Of a DNA stretch of 64,000 nucleotides, positions 1 to 7,427 are shown piece after piece (within the stretch, counting starts at the first letter, position 1; every line of letters begins with the position of its first letter). The stretch is from Streptococcus gallolyticus. Lineage in GTDB: Bacteria; Bacillota; Bacilli; Lactobacillales; Streptococcaceae. The stretch is taken from assembly GCA_019794795.1 (NCBI GenBank), contig JAIMFC010000006.1, positions 62,001 to 126,000 on the forward strand, written 5' to 3'. Below the pieces are notes generated by a model. The model was not told where the DNA came from. It did no database searches and was given only the letters and a program-made list of their open reading frames with translations. A program made the position numbers and the translations under genes.

Positions 1-1305
1 CTGGCGGATACTGAAGACCAACTCAAACAATCTCTTGATATTATCAAGCAAGTGGCAGGGTCTAATGATATGATTATTGATAATTTGACCTATATGCAAG
101 AAGCTGCTTTTAATAGTCTCTTGCCATTTGGGAAGAACTATCTTGAAGGTGTTTCTCGGTCGCTCTTAACCTCGAATATTGCTGTGAATGCCCCTTGGAC
201 TTCCGTTGATATTCAGGACAAGGGTGGGAAATTTTATGGCATCAATCAAATCTCAAGTAATATCATCAGTATTGACCGTGGCAAGTTAAATACTCCGTCA
301 GGTTTGATTTTAGGGACTTCTGGAGCGGGCAAAGGGATGGCGACAAAACATGAAATCATCTCTACAAAGCTCAAGGAAGCAGATAGTGATACTGAAATTA
401 TTATTGTTGACCCAGAAAACGAGTACAGCATTATCGGTCAAGCCTTTGGTGGGGAGAGTATTGATATTGCCCCAGATTCTACCACCTTCTTAAATGTCTT
501 AGATCTATCTGATGAGAATATGGATGAGGATCCGGTTAAGGTTAAGTCCGAATTTCTCTTGTCTTGGATAGGGAAGCTCTTAGATCGCAAAATGGATGGT
601 CGTGAAAAATCCTTGATTGACCGTGTGACACGACTCACCTATAAGCATTTTGACACACCATCCTTGGTCGAATGGGTCTTTGTCTTAGCTCAACAACCTG
701 AACAGGAAGCTAAGGACTTGGCACTGGATATGGAACTCTATGTGGAAGGGTCGCTGGACATATTTTCACATCGGACCAATATTAAAACAGACAGTCATTT
801 CCTGATTTACAATGTCAAAAAGCTAGGCGATGAATTAAAACAAATTGCCCTCATGGTTATCTTTGACCAAATTTGGAATCGGGTGGTCAAAAACCAAAAG
901 CTAGGGAAGAAGACCTGGATTTACTTTGATGAAATGCAGCTTCTCTTATTGGACAAGTATGCCTCTGATTTTTTCTTTAAACTCTGGAGTCGTGTCCGTA
1001 AGTATGGGGCGATACCGACAGGCATTACTCAGAATGTAGAAACTCTTCTTTTGGATGCCAACGGCAGACGCATTATTGCCAATAGCGAGTTTATGATTCT
1101 TTTAAAACAGGCTAAGAGCGATCGCGAAGAATTGGTACATATGCTTGGACTTTCCAAGGAACTGGAGAAATACTTGGTCAATCCTGAAAAAGGGGCAGGC
1201 TTAATTAAGGCCGGTTCCACCGTTGTCCCATTCAAGAATAAGATTCCACAACACACCAAGCTCTTTGACATCATGAGTACGGACCCTGAAAAAATGAGGA
1301 CATGA
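1..1305 (+). CDS. virB4: VirB4-type conjugation ATPase (5' partial)
   Basis: This is the C-terminal part of a VirB4/TraE-type ATPase, which powers the type IV secretion channel of a Gram-positive ICE at the inner face of the membrane. The frame is open to the first base, so the gene starts outside the window; a GTG at 52 is only an internal codon. A Walker A motif (GTSGAGKG) lies near bases 307-333 and a Walker B-like stretch (WIYFDEMQLLL) near 919-951. The tail contains a Q-rich sensor region (GITQNVETLL). The stop codon is one base before the next gene's ATG, so the CHAP hydrolase is translated from the same message. Family assignment is firm; the ICE subfamily is not established here. Confidence 0.9.
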   Translation: MADTEDQLKQSLDIIKQVAGSNDMIIDNLTYMQEAAFNSLLPFGKNYLEGVSRSLLTSNIAVNAPWTSVDIQDKGGKFYGINQISSNIISIDRGKLNTPSGLILGTSGAGKGMATKHEIISTKLKEADSDTEIIIVDPENEYSIIGQAFGGESIDIAPDSTTFLNVLDLSDENMDEDPVKVKSEFLLSWIGKLLDRKMDGREKSLIDRVTRLTYKHFDTPSLVEWVFVLAQQPEQEAKDLALDMELYVEGSLDIFSHRTNIKTDSHFLIYNVKKLGDELKQIALMVIFDQIWNRVVKNQKLGKKTWIYFDEMQLLLLDKYASDFFFKLWSRVRKYGAIPTGITQNVETLLLDANGRRIIANSEFMILLKQAKSDREELVHMLGLSKELEKYLVNPEKGAGLIKAGSTVVPFKNKIPQHTKLFDIMSTDPEKMRT

Positions 1306-1306
1306 G

Positions 1307-4108
1307 ATGAAAGAGGATAAAAAGCTAGTCAAACAGGCTAGGCAAAACTTTCGAAGCAACTTAAAATCAGCCCGTATGCATTATCGGAAAGAAGTTAGGA
1401 CCTTAAAACAGACTGTTCCTAAAAAAGGAAGATTTCTAAAATCAGCCAAAAATACACTGTTTCAGGGAAAGAAAACAGAGTTAAAAGGAAATCTACTCAG
1501 TAGCCAAGAGGAAGAAGAAGAGAAGTTCCTAAAGGAAATTACCTATGTGTCTCCTAGACTGTTGAGGGTAAAGGAAATTAAGAACTATCGACTTCCGCAA
1601 GCTCAAGAACGTTTGCGGACGGCAAGAAAACATTTGTCAGATGTGAAACTGAATGAAAAACAACAGGCAGTTAATCCCAAGTTTACTTTCCAAAAAGAAA
1701 ATCCTTCCCTGAAGTCTCGCTTTCAGTTTCACCAAGAAAAATCATTTGATCGACTAAGTGCAGAAAAAGACGTAAGTTCTGCCAAGCGTGAGGTTAAACA
1801 ACTCAAGAAAGTCCAAAAGTCTAAGAAAAACTCTACCAAAGTCAAAGCTGGATTAGGCTTGGCTGCATCTGAATCCCTTGACCTGGTATCACAGGATGAT
1901 GATTTAGATGGACTTAGAACCATAAAGGATACTAGTTTGAAAGCCAGACGCTATGGAAGGTTTACCTTTCAAGCAGGTAAGGTGGTTGTAAAAAGTGGAC
2001 AGACAGGTGTGCGGTTTACAAAGAATAAAATTGCCCATGGAATAAAACGATACCATAATTTCAAAAATGGCAAAGGATTCACACGCCAGAAACCTCTTAA
2101 ACCAAGAAGACGCTACCAAACCTTTTTAAAGCTTGCCAGAAAACAAAGTGTCGCAGGTTTCAAAGGAATCGTCCAAGCCATTAAGGGAAGTATGACTTTC
2201 TTTTCTGTCCTTGCGGGAAATCCTTTGACTTGGATTGTCTCAGGCATTCTCTTGATACTCCTTTTGATGATGAGCTTTTTCATGAGTGTCTCAGGTAGCA
2301 GTGTCATTCAACAAGATGAGATGGAATTGACCAAGGCCTATACCCACATGACGTGGGAAGATGCGGAGCATACAAGAACCAACGAAAAGGGAATTACCTA
2401 TTTCACCAAGATTGATGAGGTCATGGTTTACATGAATCATCAATACCAAGACTACAAGCTTGACGATTTCATGGAAGCAGGTGGTGTGACCTACAAAGCG
2501 TTTCTCAGTCAAGTGTGGACAGACTTAAATGGTGGAGATTCTATTAAATCCATGTCTGACTTGTATAAAGAACCTGCTTACAAGCTGTCTGAGGAGGACC
2601 AAGAAGAGCTAAAGGAATTGATCGAAGAAGGCAACTATCTAGCCCTTCAAGAATTGGACAATCCCTTTCAGGGACAGACCGATGAGGATAGCTTAAACAT
2701 GACCTACCGATATGGTTATGAGGTCATTGATGAGAAACCAACGCTTCATCACCATATCATCTTAGAAGCAAAAGAAGGCCAAGTCATTGTGGCTCCGATG
2801 GATGGCAAGGTATCTCTTGATGGAGAGAATATTATTTTGACATCTGGTAAGGGAGTGAATAAGACTAAACTAACCTTGTTTGGCATTCATTCAGGCCGAG
2901 TGAGTGAAAATCAACAAGTCTTGGCAGGAGATATTATTGGTCAGACCAAAGACGGAACGGGTCTAAAAGTCACCTATCAAAAGGTTGATGATGACACGGA
3001 TAAGTTGGTCTATGTCAATCCAGCATTCTACTTTCCAAAAGTGATTCAGGTTCAGACCACCATTCTTCCAACTATCGGTCAGTTTGGCGGCGATGAGTTC
3101 GAGAGAGCCAAGGCAATTTATGACTATCTTAAAAGCAAAGGTGCGACCAATCAAGCTATCGCAGCCATTCTAGGTAACTGGTCGGTAGAATCCTCCATTA
3201 ATCCAAAACGAGCTGAAGGCGACTATTTATCTCCACCTGTTGGTGCGACAGATAGTTCGTGGGATGATGAGGGCTGGCTCACACTTAATGGTCCAACTAT
3301 ATACAATGGACGTTACCCAAATATTCTCAAACGTGGTTTAGGCTTAGGCCAATGGACAGATACCGCGGATGGTTCACGCAGACATACTTTATTGTTGGAA
3401 TATGCCAAAGGAAAACATCAAAAATGGTATGACTTAGGCTTACAACTGGATTTCATGTTGTATGGGGATAGTCCTTATTACACCAACTGGTTAAAGGACT
3501 TCTTCAAAAATTCAGGTAGTCCAGCTAGTCTTGCCCAACTCTTTCTCATTTACTGGGAAGGAAATAGTGGTGATAAACTACTTGAACGTCAGACACGAGC
3601 AAGTGAGTGGTATTACCAAATTGAAAAAGGCTTTAGTCAACCTAACGGTGGGACAGCACAAAGTGATCCAAAAGCACTTGAAGCTGTACGAGGAGACCTT
3701 TTTGAAAACTCTATTCCAGGAGGTGGTGACGGGATGGGTTACGCTTACGGCCAATGTACTTGGGGAGTTGCAGCTCGTATCAATCAACTGGGTCTAAAAC
3801 TCAAAGGTAAAAATGGTGAGAAGATTCCAATTATCAGTACCATGGGCAATGGCCAAGATTGGGTACGAACAGCCACAAGTCTCGGTGGAGAGACAGGGAC
3901 AAGTCCACAAGAAGGAGCTATCCTTTCCTTTGCGGGAGGAGGACATGGCACCCCAACAGAATACGGTCATGTGGCTTTTGTGGAGAAAGTCTACCCAGAT
4001 GGCTCATTCCTTATCTCCGAAACCAACTACAATGGCAATCCAAACTATACCTTCCGTAAATTATCTGGAGTGGATAGTAGCTTGAGTTTTGCTTATACGA
4101 CGAAATAA
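1307..4108 (+). CDS. Membrane-anchored conjugation hydrolase: M23-like, phage-tail-lysozyme and CHAP domains
   Basis: A 933-residue VirB1-like cell-wall hydrolase that should open peptidoglycan for the conjugation channel. The first ~290 residues are very basic and cytoplasmic. One membrane segment lies at about 296-328. A degenerate M23/LysM-like beta module follows (about 488-551), then a phage-tail-lysozyme-type domain (about 597-732, with AILGNWSVESS as the catalytic Glu region), and a C-terminal CHAP amidase/endopeptidase (about 810-933). The CHAP cysteine is in GQCTWG (residue 817) and the histidine in EYGHVAF (residue 888). The gene abuts virB4 and ends in a hairpin terminator. Its last ~95 codons are duplicated at 5376-5654, downstream of the inserted Abi gene. 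Confidence 0.88.
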   Translation: MKEDKKLVKQARQNFRSNLKSARMHYRKEVRTLKQTVPKKGRFLKSAKNTLFQGKKTELKGNLLSSQEEEEEKFLKEITYVSPRLLRVKEIKNYRLPQAQERLRTARKHLSDVKLNEKQQAVNPKFTFQKENPSLKSRFQFHQEKSFDRLSAEKDVSSAKREVKQLKKVQKSKKNSTKVKAGLGLAASESLDLVSQDDDLDGLRTIKDTSLKARRYGRFTFQAGKVVVKSGQTGVRFTKNKIAHGIKRYHNFKNGKGFTRQKPLKPRRRYQTFLKLARKQSVAGFKGIVQAIKGSMTFFSVLAGNPLTWIVSGILLILLLMMSFFMSVSGSSVIQQDEMELTKAYTHMTWEDAEHTRTNEKGITYFTKIDEVMVYMNHQYQDYKLDDFMEAGGVTYKAFLSQVWTDLNGGDSIKSMSDLYKEPAYKLSEEDQEELKELIEEGNYLALQELDNPFQGQTDEDSLNMTYRYGYEVIDEKPTLHHHIILEAKEGQVIVAPMDGKVSLDGENIILTSGKGVNKTKLTLFGIHSGRVSENQQVLAGDIIGQTKDGTGLKVTYQKVDDDTDKLVYVNPAFYFPKVIQVQTTILPTIGQFGGDEFERAKAIYDYLKSKGATNQAIAAILGNWSVESSINPKRAEGDYLSPPVGATDSSWDDEGWLTLNGPTIYNGRYPNILKRGLGLGQWTDTADGSRRHTLLLEYAKGKHQKWYDLGLQLDFMLYGDSPYYTNWLKDFFKNSGSPASLAQLFLIYWEGNSGDKLLERQTRASEWYYQIEKGFSQPNGGTAQSDPKALEAVRGDLFENSIPGGGDGMGYAYGQCTWGVAARINQLGLKLKGKNGEKIPIISTMGNGQDWVRTATSLGGETGTSPQEGAILSFAGGGHGTPTEYGHVAFVEKVYPDGSFLISETNYNGNPNYTFRKLSGVDSSLSFAYTTK

Positions 4109-4147
4109 AAAAGGATATGCTAACAAAACGAATAAATGTTAGCATAT
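3830..4147 (+). repeat. Direct repeat, left copy (CHAP C-terminus plus terminator)
   Basis: About 318 bp covering the last ~93 codons of the CHAP hydrolase and its terminator. The same sequence, with roughly a dozen mostly synonymous differences by eye, recurs at 5376-5692. The two copies bracket the Abi_2-family gene. Confidence 0.93.
4115..4147 (+). terminator. Hairpin terminator after CHAP hydrolase (first copy)
   Basis: A perfect 10-bp stem (ATATGCTAAC / GTTAGCATAT) follows the hydrolase stop codon and is followed by a T-rich run. It is part of the duplicated segment and recurs at 5660-5692. Confidence 0.75.
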
Positions 4148-4190
4148 TGTTTTGTAAATATTTCGTTAGAAATTCTACCTTTAAGTTACT

Positions 4191-4217
4191 TTGAAAAGTT
4201 TAGTGATATGGTATAAT
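4191..4217 (+). promoter_or_regulatory. Promoter of the Abi_2-family gene
   Basis: TTGAAA at 4191-4196 and an extended -10 (TGGTATAAT, hexamer at 4212-4217) with a short 15-nt spacer. Predicted transcription starts around 4224, leaving a leader of only about 20 nt before the ATG at 4246. Confidence 0.6.
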
Positions 4218-4245
4218 ACTAAGGAGAGGTTACTGAATATTTTAA

Positions 4246-5256
4246 ATGGAAACAATTATTGAGAAAATGAAAAAAGAGTCAAAAACTGGTTTAACTTCTG
4301 GGGATCTAGTTGACCATATCTTTAAAAATCATAAAATAGATATTCAAGATGGTGACTCTGTCACACTCTTAAATATGGGATATTATCATGGTTATAAACG
4401 ATATAGATTCGTTAAAAAATCCAATTCAGATGGGATTCTGCCCCTTTCTTCATTTAAGGAAATTGAAGCAATCTACAATTTTGATATGGAGTTAAAAGGA
4501 TTATTTTATCCAATAGTGATGCTTGTAGAGACTGCATTAAAAAATCAGACTATCGATTCAATAGTCGCAGAATCTAGTAGTGGGATAGAAGATATATTAG
4601 AACATCAATTAGCTTGTTACAAGGACTATCCTGAAGACCATGAAAAATATGGTAATAAACTCAATCAGTATAATGAAACTAGACAAAATGTACTGGATAC
4701 AATTGACTATTACTCAGATAAAAATGAGGTCATTAAGCATTATTTAAAAAGTGATTATCAAATTCCTCTCTGGGCTTATTTTGAAGTTATTACTTTAGGA
4801 CAGTTTAGTAGATTTTTAGGAAGTTTAACTAAGTCAAGTCGTGAAAAATTGAATCAAGATATCACGATCATTCCAAATAGGTCAAACTCTCTTGAGTTAG
4901 TTGTCAATGCTCTTATTGAGTTAAGGAATGCTACCATGCACAACAGTGCGATTTTTGATGCCAATTTTTCAAGCGGTGTATCTAAAGCACTCAAAAAACA
5001 GATAAAACAAGATTTAGGATTATCGACATTCACTTGTGTTTTCATTGAAGATTATTTCATTCTACTAATTTGGACTTTGAATATTCTAAAATTTGATACA
5101 GTAGTCCTCAATAACTACATCAATCAATTCAATGAAATTGTTGAACGATTTGATGTTTCGCTCAATAATCGTGATATTCTCTTTAAGATTATCAGTACAA
5201 ATAGAAAAACATCAATTCAACAATTAAGTAAATTTATTGACGAAAAACGAAATTAG
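4246..5256 (+). CDS. Abi_2-family (AbiD/AbiF-like) abortive infection protein
   Basis: A 336-residue protein resembling the Abi_2 family (lactococcal AbiD/AbiF type), thought to act as intracellular anti-phage abortive-infection effectors. Visible family features are the N-terminal NMGYYHGYKRYRF stretch, the central FDMELKGLFYPIVMLVETALKN region and the later LIELRNATMHNSAIF region, which resembles the RNxxxH-type motif of HEPN-like RNases. A TAA directly before the ATG rules out an upstream start. The purine-rich AAGGAG at 4221-4226 is about 19 nt away, too far for normal initiation, so translation may be weak or nearly leaderless. The gene is visibly more AT-rich than its ICE neighbours and has its own promoter and terminator, so it looks like an acquired cassette. 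Confidence 0.8.
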   Translation: METIIEKMKKESKTGLTSGDLVDHIFKNHKIDIQDGDSVTLLNMGYYHGYKRYRFVKKSNSDGILPLSSFKEIEAIYNFDMELKGLFYPIVMLVETALKNQTIDSIVAESSSGIEDILEHQLACYKDYPEDHEKYGNKLNQYNETRQNVLDTIDYYSDKNEVIKHYLKSDYQIPLWAYFEVITLGQFSRFLGSLTKSSREKLNQDITIIPNRSNSLELVVNALIELRNATMHNSAIFDANFSSGVSKALKKQIKQDLGLSTFTCVFIEDYFILLIWTLNILKFDTVVLNNYINQFNEIVERFDVSLNNRDILFKIISTNRKTSIQQLSKFIDEKRN

Positions 5257-5299
5257 TGGTATCATAGTTGTATCGAATTGGGGCGTGCTAGTCACGTCT

Positions 5300-5340
5300 G
5301 GGAGGGTCTGATGCGTCAGTCCTCCTCTTTTTTTTATTTT
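5300..5340 (+). terminator. Terminator of the Abi gene
   Basis: The stem GGAGG..CTGA / TCAG..CCTCC (5301-5325) is followed by a run of T. It closes the Abi cassette just before the second CHAP copy. Confidence 0.8.
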
Positions 5341-5366
5341 TAAGTATTCTTCGGAGGTTATCGGTT

Positions 5367-5654
5367 GTGCTGCCGATTATCAGTACCATGGGCAATGGCC
5401 AAGATTGGGTACGAACAGCCGCAAGTCTCGGTGGAGAGACAGGGACAAGTCCACAAGAAGGAGCTATTCTTTCCTTTGCGGGAGGAGGACATGGTACACC
5501 AACAGAATACGGACATGTGGCTTTTGTGGAGAAAGTCTACCCAGATGGCTCATTCCTTATCTCCGAAACCAATTACAATGGTAATCCAAACTTTACCTTC
5601 CGTAAATTATCTGGAGTGGATAATAGCTTGAGTTTTGCTTATACGACAAAATAA
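5367..5654 (+). pseudogene. Duplicated CHAP C-terminal fragment
   Basis: This encodes the last ~94 residues of the CHAP hydrolase again, starting at a possible GTG (5367) with a well-placed GGAGG at 5353-5357. It keeps the CHAP histidine region (EYGHVAFV) but lacks the catalytic cysteine (GQCTWG), which lies upstream of the duplicated segment in the parent gene. Any product should therefore be inactive as a hydrolase. Most likely a by-product of the event that placed the Abi gene here. The good ribosome-binding site means translation cannot be excluded. Confidence 0.8.
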
Positions 5655-5692
5655 AAAGGATATGCTAACAAAATGAATAAATGTTAGCATAT
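5376..5692 (+). repeat. Direct repeat, right copy (CHAP C-terminus plus terminator)
   Basis: Second copy of 3830-4147. Both repeats include the ATGCTAAC/GTTAGCAT hairpin terminator (here 5660-5692). Differences are mainly at third codon positions, which suggests the copies diverged under coding constraint or came from a related ICE rather than by a very recent tandem duplication. Confidence 0.93.
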
Positions 5693-5715
5693 CTTTTGTG
5701 TTTTTTTTGTCACGA

Positions 5716-6561
5716 TTAATCAGAATTTATAGAAACGAGAACTGTTATGAGACGAATCATCTCATCAAGAACATCTGCAAGTGAAATCCCTTTTGTATAG
5801 CTATATTTTTTTGAATAATTTTGCCATTGTTTATTCTGAATAGGGTCAGATTTGAACCTCTCGAGTAGTTCAATAATCTTTACAAAATCGAGTTCTGTTT
5901 CGCGATATGAAAATGTTCTCTGACAGGCATTTCTCAACTGAATGAAGTCAATGTCTTCTTTCTTCAGTTTTGAAAGAATATAAACATCGTAAAAATCTTT
6001 GCTTCTACTGTTCAAGAAGTTACGTGAATAGATGGTTTGAAGTTTTTCAGCTAGAATTGTTTCAATTGTATAAGCAATGATTGGAAAATTGTCTTCATCA
6101 AAAATAGCTTTATAGTCGTATGTAATCGGCTGAGGAGTTACAACATCACCTGTCGCAATATCCAAATGGATAACTTGTTTAATATTCTCAAGTTGGCACG
6201 AAATTGTTGCTCGATAGCCACCATAGTCATCACTTTCTTTAATAGCTGTGATTGATTGAATCACAAAAGATATACCTTCTTCGGAATCTGCTAAAATTTC
6301 CTTGAGTTGCTGCTTCACAGTATCTTCTGAGAGTGTTATTTGATGGAACAAAAAATCAATATCAACCGTGCTACGAGATTCAACTCCGATAACATTTGAC
6401 AGTAGGAATCCTCCTTTGAATATATAGTGATTTGAATAGGTACTCTGACTTAATTTTTTCAAAATCACTTCAAGAAAGTAATAGGTCATCACGGAATTAA
6501 AGGTTAATCCAGTATTCTTTGATATTTTATGACAGAGTGCTGTTAGCTTAGCTTTATTCAT
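5716..6561 (-). CDS. abiEii: AbiEii nucleotidyltransferase toxin
   Basis: A 281-residue protein of the AbiEii family, the toxin of the type IV AbiE toxin-antitoxin/phage-exclusion system, a DNA polymerase beta-like nucleotidyltransferase. Motif I is FKGGFLLSNV (about residues 48-57) and the metal-binding DxD is in STVDIDFLF. The later KDFYDVYILSKL matches the conserved KD.xD motif near the C-terminal third. Its start overlaps the stop of abiEi by four bases, so the pair is translationally coupled, with antitoxin first. It faces the ICE conjugation genes from the opposite strand, typical of a cargo module. Confidence 0.9.
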   Translation of the reverse strand: MNKAKLTALCHKISKNTGLTFNSVMTYYFLEVILKKLSQSTYSNHYIFKGGFLLSNVIGVESRSTVDIDFLFHQITLSEDTVKQQLKEILADSEEGISFVIQSITAIKESDDYGGYRATISCQLENIKQVIHLDIATGDVVTPQPITYDYKAIFDEDNFPIIAYTIETILAEKLQTIYSRNFLNSRSKDFYDVYILSKLKKEDIDFIQLRNACQRTFSYRETELDFVKIIELLERFKSDPIQNKQWQNYSKKYSYTKGISLADVLDEMIRLITVLVSINSD

Positions 6562-7148
6562 ACTAGGACCTCCAGAGTTTGTTTAACTTTTTCTAAAGTA
6601 TTCATTTTTGTCGCATATTCATAGAGTTTTGCTAGATTTTTTTTAGGATAGTTCCCATAAGATTGAAGTGTCTTGACAAAGAGTTCGGAATCAATCTTTT
6701 CTCGATGTATTACAAAATCACAAATAATACGTTCAAAATCATATACCCTTACGTTGTTTCCCATAGGAGTAGGTACAGTAGTCATTCCCAGCTCGCTGTA
6801 TTCTTTAGAGACAAAGTGAATATTTAGATTAGCTGGAGGAGTATTAAAGCGGTAGCCTCTAGGAACTGTCACATCAAAATATTGAGGAATTTCATCCGTA
6901 AACTGTTGTAGATACAGTGCCGAAATATAAGAGAAAATAGCCTTAGGAAAACGATATTGAAAGAAGTAGTATTCATCATAGTCTCCATTCTGGGTTAGGA
7001 AAATTCCTTTTTCGACGCGGTATAGAATCCCTTCTTTTTCTAGTCTTGTCAAATATATTGTTGGAATCTTTAGAGCTTTACAATCTTTATAGGTGATAAT
7101 GCCATTGTGGTTTTCTATAAATTCAAGTAGAATCTCTTTTTTTGACAT
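6558..7148 (-). CDS. abiEi: AbiEi antitoxin, winged-helix repressor
   Basis: About 196 residues. The ATG at 7148 is preferred over an ATT at 7163 because a GGGAGGAG ribosome site precedes it by a few bases. The N-terminus (SKKEILLEFIENHNGIITYKDC) is a winged-helix DNA-binding domain and the remainder matches the AbiEi C-terminal antitoxin domain. AbiEi proteins bind inverted repeats in their own promoter and repress it, and counteract AbiEii. An 18-of-20 inverted repeat lies directly upstream (7163-7213), as expected for this autoregulation. Confidence 0.9.
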   Translation of the reverse strand: MSKKEILLEFIENHNGIITYKDCKALKIPTIYLTRLEKEGILYRVEKGIFLTQNGDYDEYYFFQYRFPKAIFSYISALYLQQFTDEIPQYFDVTVPRGYRFNTPPANLNIHFVSKEYSELGMTTVPTPMGNNVRVYDFERIICDFVIHREKIDSELFVKTLQSYGNYPKKNLAKLYEYATKMNTLEKVKQTLEVLV

Positions 7149-7162
7149 ACTTACTCCTCCCA

Positions 7163-7213
7163 ATGTTGCTTTTATACTACAATTTTACAATATTTGTAGT
7201 GCAAAAGCAACAT
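7163..7213 (-). promoter_or_regulatory. Inverted-repeat operator of abiE
   Basis: Two 20-bp arms (7163-7182 and 7194-7213) are mirror images with 18 of 20 positions matching, separated by 11 bp, immediately upstream of the abiEi start. Family knowledge says AbiEi binds paired inverted repeats and autorepresses. That this palindrome is the operator is inference. Confidence 0.75.
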
Positions 7214-7232
7214 TTTCTTTTACATTAATGTA

Positions 7233-7267
7233 TTGTGATAACAAAATCAAGCCTTCTTTTTTATGAT
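7233..7267 (+). promoter_or_regulatory. Shared ICE promoter motif, copy 1 (adhesin operon)
   Basis: TTGTGATA at 7233-7240, CAAG at 7248-7251, and a -10-like TATGAT at 7262-7267, exactly 23 nt after TTGTGA. The same layout recurs at 23025, 24837 and 30103. No consensus -35 sits at 17 nt, so the conserved block may be an activator site. It precedes the adhesin gene by about 160 nt. Confidence 0.6.
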
Positions 7268-7427
7268 GTTATTGAACTTGGGCTACGAGCTGTTCAAAAA
7301 AGAGAGCTTCTCCTAGAACGGAAAGTTCTTCGTCAAAACTCCTATTTTTGTCGTGCTCGCTTAACGCCCTCGTATCTAATAAAGAGTGACAGTTTGTTGC
7401 TACATAAAAAGAAAAGAAGGACTATTT

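Noticed and set aside
5278..5345. A possible attachment or transposon end next to the Abi gene.
   Set aside because: The inverted repeat is followed by a T run and is better explained as the gene's terminator; no target duplication seen.
7386..7427. GTG start 42 bases upstream for the adhesin.
   Set aside because: No ribosome site precedes it; ATG 7428 has AGAAGG and gives a normal YSIRK-like signal peptide.
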